Positions 14,309-15,572 of a DNA stretch of 15,572 bases are shown here, in pieces (position 1 is the stretch's first letter; the number at the start of each line of letters is the position of its first letter). Source of the stretch: JAGXSE01 sp040757295. Its GTDB lineage: Bacteria > Bacillota > PH28-bin88. A program made the translations under genes and the position numbers. The DNA is taken from assembly GCA_040757295.1 (NCBI GenBank), contig JBFLXH010000055.1, positions 1 through 15,572 on the forward strand, given 5' to 3'. Under the pieces are notes generated by a model, which searched no databases, was not told the origin of the DNA, and saw nothing but the letters and a program-made list of their open reading frames with translations.

Positions 14309-14770
14309 ATGCTTTTTGTCGCTCGGTCGTTATCCCCAGCTTTAGGATATGGATACGGCATCGTCCTCTTGGCAGGTATATTTACCACCGCCGTCAGCAG
14401 CTTGTACGGCTTCGCTTCCCCCCTGACAGACCCCGGAGGGCCCCATTTCCGCAGACTGGTAGTTGCTGCCAGCGCAACGGCTTTTCTGGGTTCCCAGGTT
14501 GGCTTCACAACTTTGGTAGGCACCCTATTCCCTGCCGTAGGCTATGCTGGACTCCTCCTCTTAGGGTCCTTGGTTTTTGGCATATTCAAGCTTAATTACA
14601 GCGTAGGTTTGCCCGATCTGCAGCCCGAACCAGTCCTCCCCGCCAGTTTAAAGCCTCTGCTGAACCCTGCCGCTTTGGACGAAAACATCGGCACGGTTTT
14701 AGCCGGAGAAAAAGCGGGCCGTGAAAACCTTGGGGCAGTGATGGTAGGGGACCAATCCTTAGAGGATTAG
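14309..14770 (+). pseudogene. C-terminal fragment of a YkvI-type membrane protein gene
   Basis: The 153-residue frame resembles only the C-terminal part of YkvI-like integral membrane proteins, including the stretch resembling their IFTTAVSSLYG segment. Full-length relatives are around 350 residues with many helices; here about three hydrophobic segments remain, followed by a polar tail (from about residue 107). An in-frame TAA lies three codons before the ATG, no ribosome binding site is visible, and a terminator lies just upstream, so expression is doubtful. I call it a 5'-truncated remnant. A short genuine membrane protein is the alternative. Its stop overlaps that of the convergent gene. 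Confidence 0.55.
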
Positions 14771-15246
14771 CGGCGAACCACCATTTCACAATACTCATCT
14801 CCATCCAGCACATTAGCCAGATGCACAAGGCAGCTGTCCGGGTGGTATGCTTGATGTTTGGCCTGATCTACCTGGCAATACAGGCGACCGACAGAGGAGA
14901 ACCCTTTTTCTATCCAGTACTTAGCCAACGGGCACTTGGTAATTCTAATATGAGAGGGGTTTTCTCCCTTTTCTACCCGTTCAAACTCCCATCCTAAGGA
15001 TGGCACATCAGGTAATTGGCCATAGTTTTCCGGCCTAACCTCCAGGCCTGCCTTGAGGCAGTTTTCCCGGTGCTGCCCCCCTCTTTCCCTGCCATAATTT
15101 TCTATCACTTTCGCAATCAACTTGCGGCCTTCTTCTTCCCCAAGCCGCTCAATTACTTCCCGGCTAAAGTGATAATAAAGGGATGCCAACATATTAGCCA
15201 TTTTTTTCACCTGAAGAGCAGCTTCTTCCCTGTCTACAACACTCAT
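14767..15246 (-). CDS. L-2-amino-thiazoline-4-carboxylate hydrolase family protein
   Basis: The 159-residue product matches the ATC hydrolase family, whose namesake opens the thiazoline ring during conversion of ATC to L-cysteine. Many clostridial members have no tested activity. Family segments visible are CPLAKYW (105-111), GRLYCQVDQAK (120-130) and NVLDGDEYCE (145-154), with conserved H59 and C63 in the helical N-terminal half. The ATG at 15244-15246 has a perfect GGAGGTG upstream. It is monocistronic in view, convergent with the YkvI-type fragment and overlapping its stop codon by the TTAG tetranucleotide. Family assignment is firm, substrate is not. Confidence 0.85.
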   Translation of the reverse strand: MSVVDREEAALQVKKMANMLASLYYHFSREVIERLGEEEGRKLIAKVIENYGRERGGQHRENCLKAGLEVRPENYGQLPDVPSLGWEFERVEKGENPSHIRITKCPLAKYWIEKGFSSVGRLYCQVDQAKHQAYHPDSCLVHLANVLDGDEYCEMVVRR

Positions 15247-15462
15247 GAAGATGCACCTCCTTTTTTTGGTCTATTCTCTGCCCTTTCCCTGTCTCCTGCA
15301 GTTAATTAAACTTAAAATTTTTCGCTTGAAAAAGGAAAAAAGGCTAGGCGGAGACAATAATATATATTTATTACGAAGAAAATTTTATTTTCAGGGCAGT
15401 AGTCAGAATACTTCGAGACGATAAACCGTTCTTTCGTTCTGTCTTCTGACTTCTGACTCCTG
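15247..15462. other. AT-rich leader region upstream of the ATC-hydrolase-family gene
   Basis: No gene is seen. The interval is AT-rich with homopurine/homopyrimidine runs and a near-palindromic AATAATATATATTTATT around 15356. It should contain the minus-strand promoter of the ATC-hydrolase-family gene, but I cannot pick a reliable -35/-10 pair. Short direct repeats CTTCTGA occur around 15443-15456. Confidence 0.4.
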
Positions 15463-15569
15463 TTATAATGAGCAAGGCCACTAATTATTCATTGGTTTGC
15501 CGTGGCCTCAAAGCGAATTTCATACTCGGCTTCATTATGATAATGCAATTTTATCCCTTGCCGAGTATA
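15463..15569 (-). repeat. 107-nt two-hairpin interspersed repeat, copy 2 (inverted)
   Basis: This is the reverse complement of 12615-12721 with four substitutions. Both 9-bp ATACTCGGC/GCCGAGTAT arms are unchanged (15560-15568 and 15522-15530). In the second stem the only change turns the outermost G-C pair into G-T when read in the copy-1 sense. The other three changes fall in loops. The homology stops three bases before the window end. Confidence 0.9.
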
Positions 15570-15572
15570 TTT

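Noticed and set aside
15463..15470. TATAAT at the outer edge of both repeat copies as a promoter
   Set aside because: Neither copy has a -35-like hexamer at 16-18 bases, and the flanking sequences differ completely.

Overview
The window looks like chromosomal core from a low-to-mid GC Firmicute of the class Clostridia, probably a Peptococcaceae/Moorella-type organism. Supporting this are strong AGGAGG-type ribosome binding sites, frequent TTG and GTG starts whose spacing from the ribosome binding site fits better than nearby alternatives, and a B. subtilis-like gene order (acpS, NAD(P)HX repair, alr, ndoAI-ndoA; tsaE-tsaB-rimI-tsaD). Genus-level placement is inference. Most genes lie on the minus strand and are transcribed toward position 1.

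Left edge (1-473): no gene is visible. It holds a cluster of DnaA boxes (three perfect, several near matches, all in one orientation), then two tandem 46-bp repeats, then a GGGGACA/TGTCCCC inverted repeat next to the tsaD stop codon. Next (474-3864, minus) comes a type-4 uracil-DNA glycosylase followed by tsaE, tsaB, rimI and tsaD. These are the t6A tRNA-modification genes plus the usual acetyltransferase, tightly packed or overlapping. A gene-free stretch of about 320 bp with two strong hairpins (3865-4182) separates this from a second minus-strand unit (4183-6953): a C26-class glutamine amidotransferase-like hydrolase, a Nif3/DUF34 protein and a metal-dependent amidohydrolase. The joint function of that unit is unknown.

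Middle (7038-9079, minus): alanine racemase, then the mazE/mazF (ndoAI/ndoA) toxin-antitoxin pair, ending in a clear intrinsic terminator. A MATE efflux gene (9207-10589, plus) diverges from alr and converges without any gap on the bifunctional NAD(P)HX epimerase/dehydratase gene. That gene follows acpS on the minus strand, and its ribosome binding site is an 11-G run.

Right edge (12544-15572): a LytS-like sensor histidine kinase (plus) with its own terminator, a 5'-truncated piece of a YkvI-type membrane protein gene (plus), and a convergent gene for an L-2-amino-thiazoline-4-carboxylate hydrolase family protein (minus). Two copies (103 of 107 nt identical) of a 107-nt element flank this 2.7-kb block in opposite orientation. 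Each copy can form two hairpins. I judge this element and the DnaA-box locus the two least explained and most interesting signals in the window.
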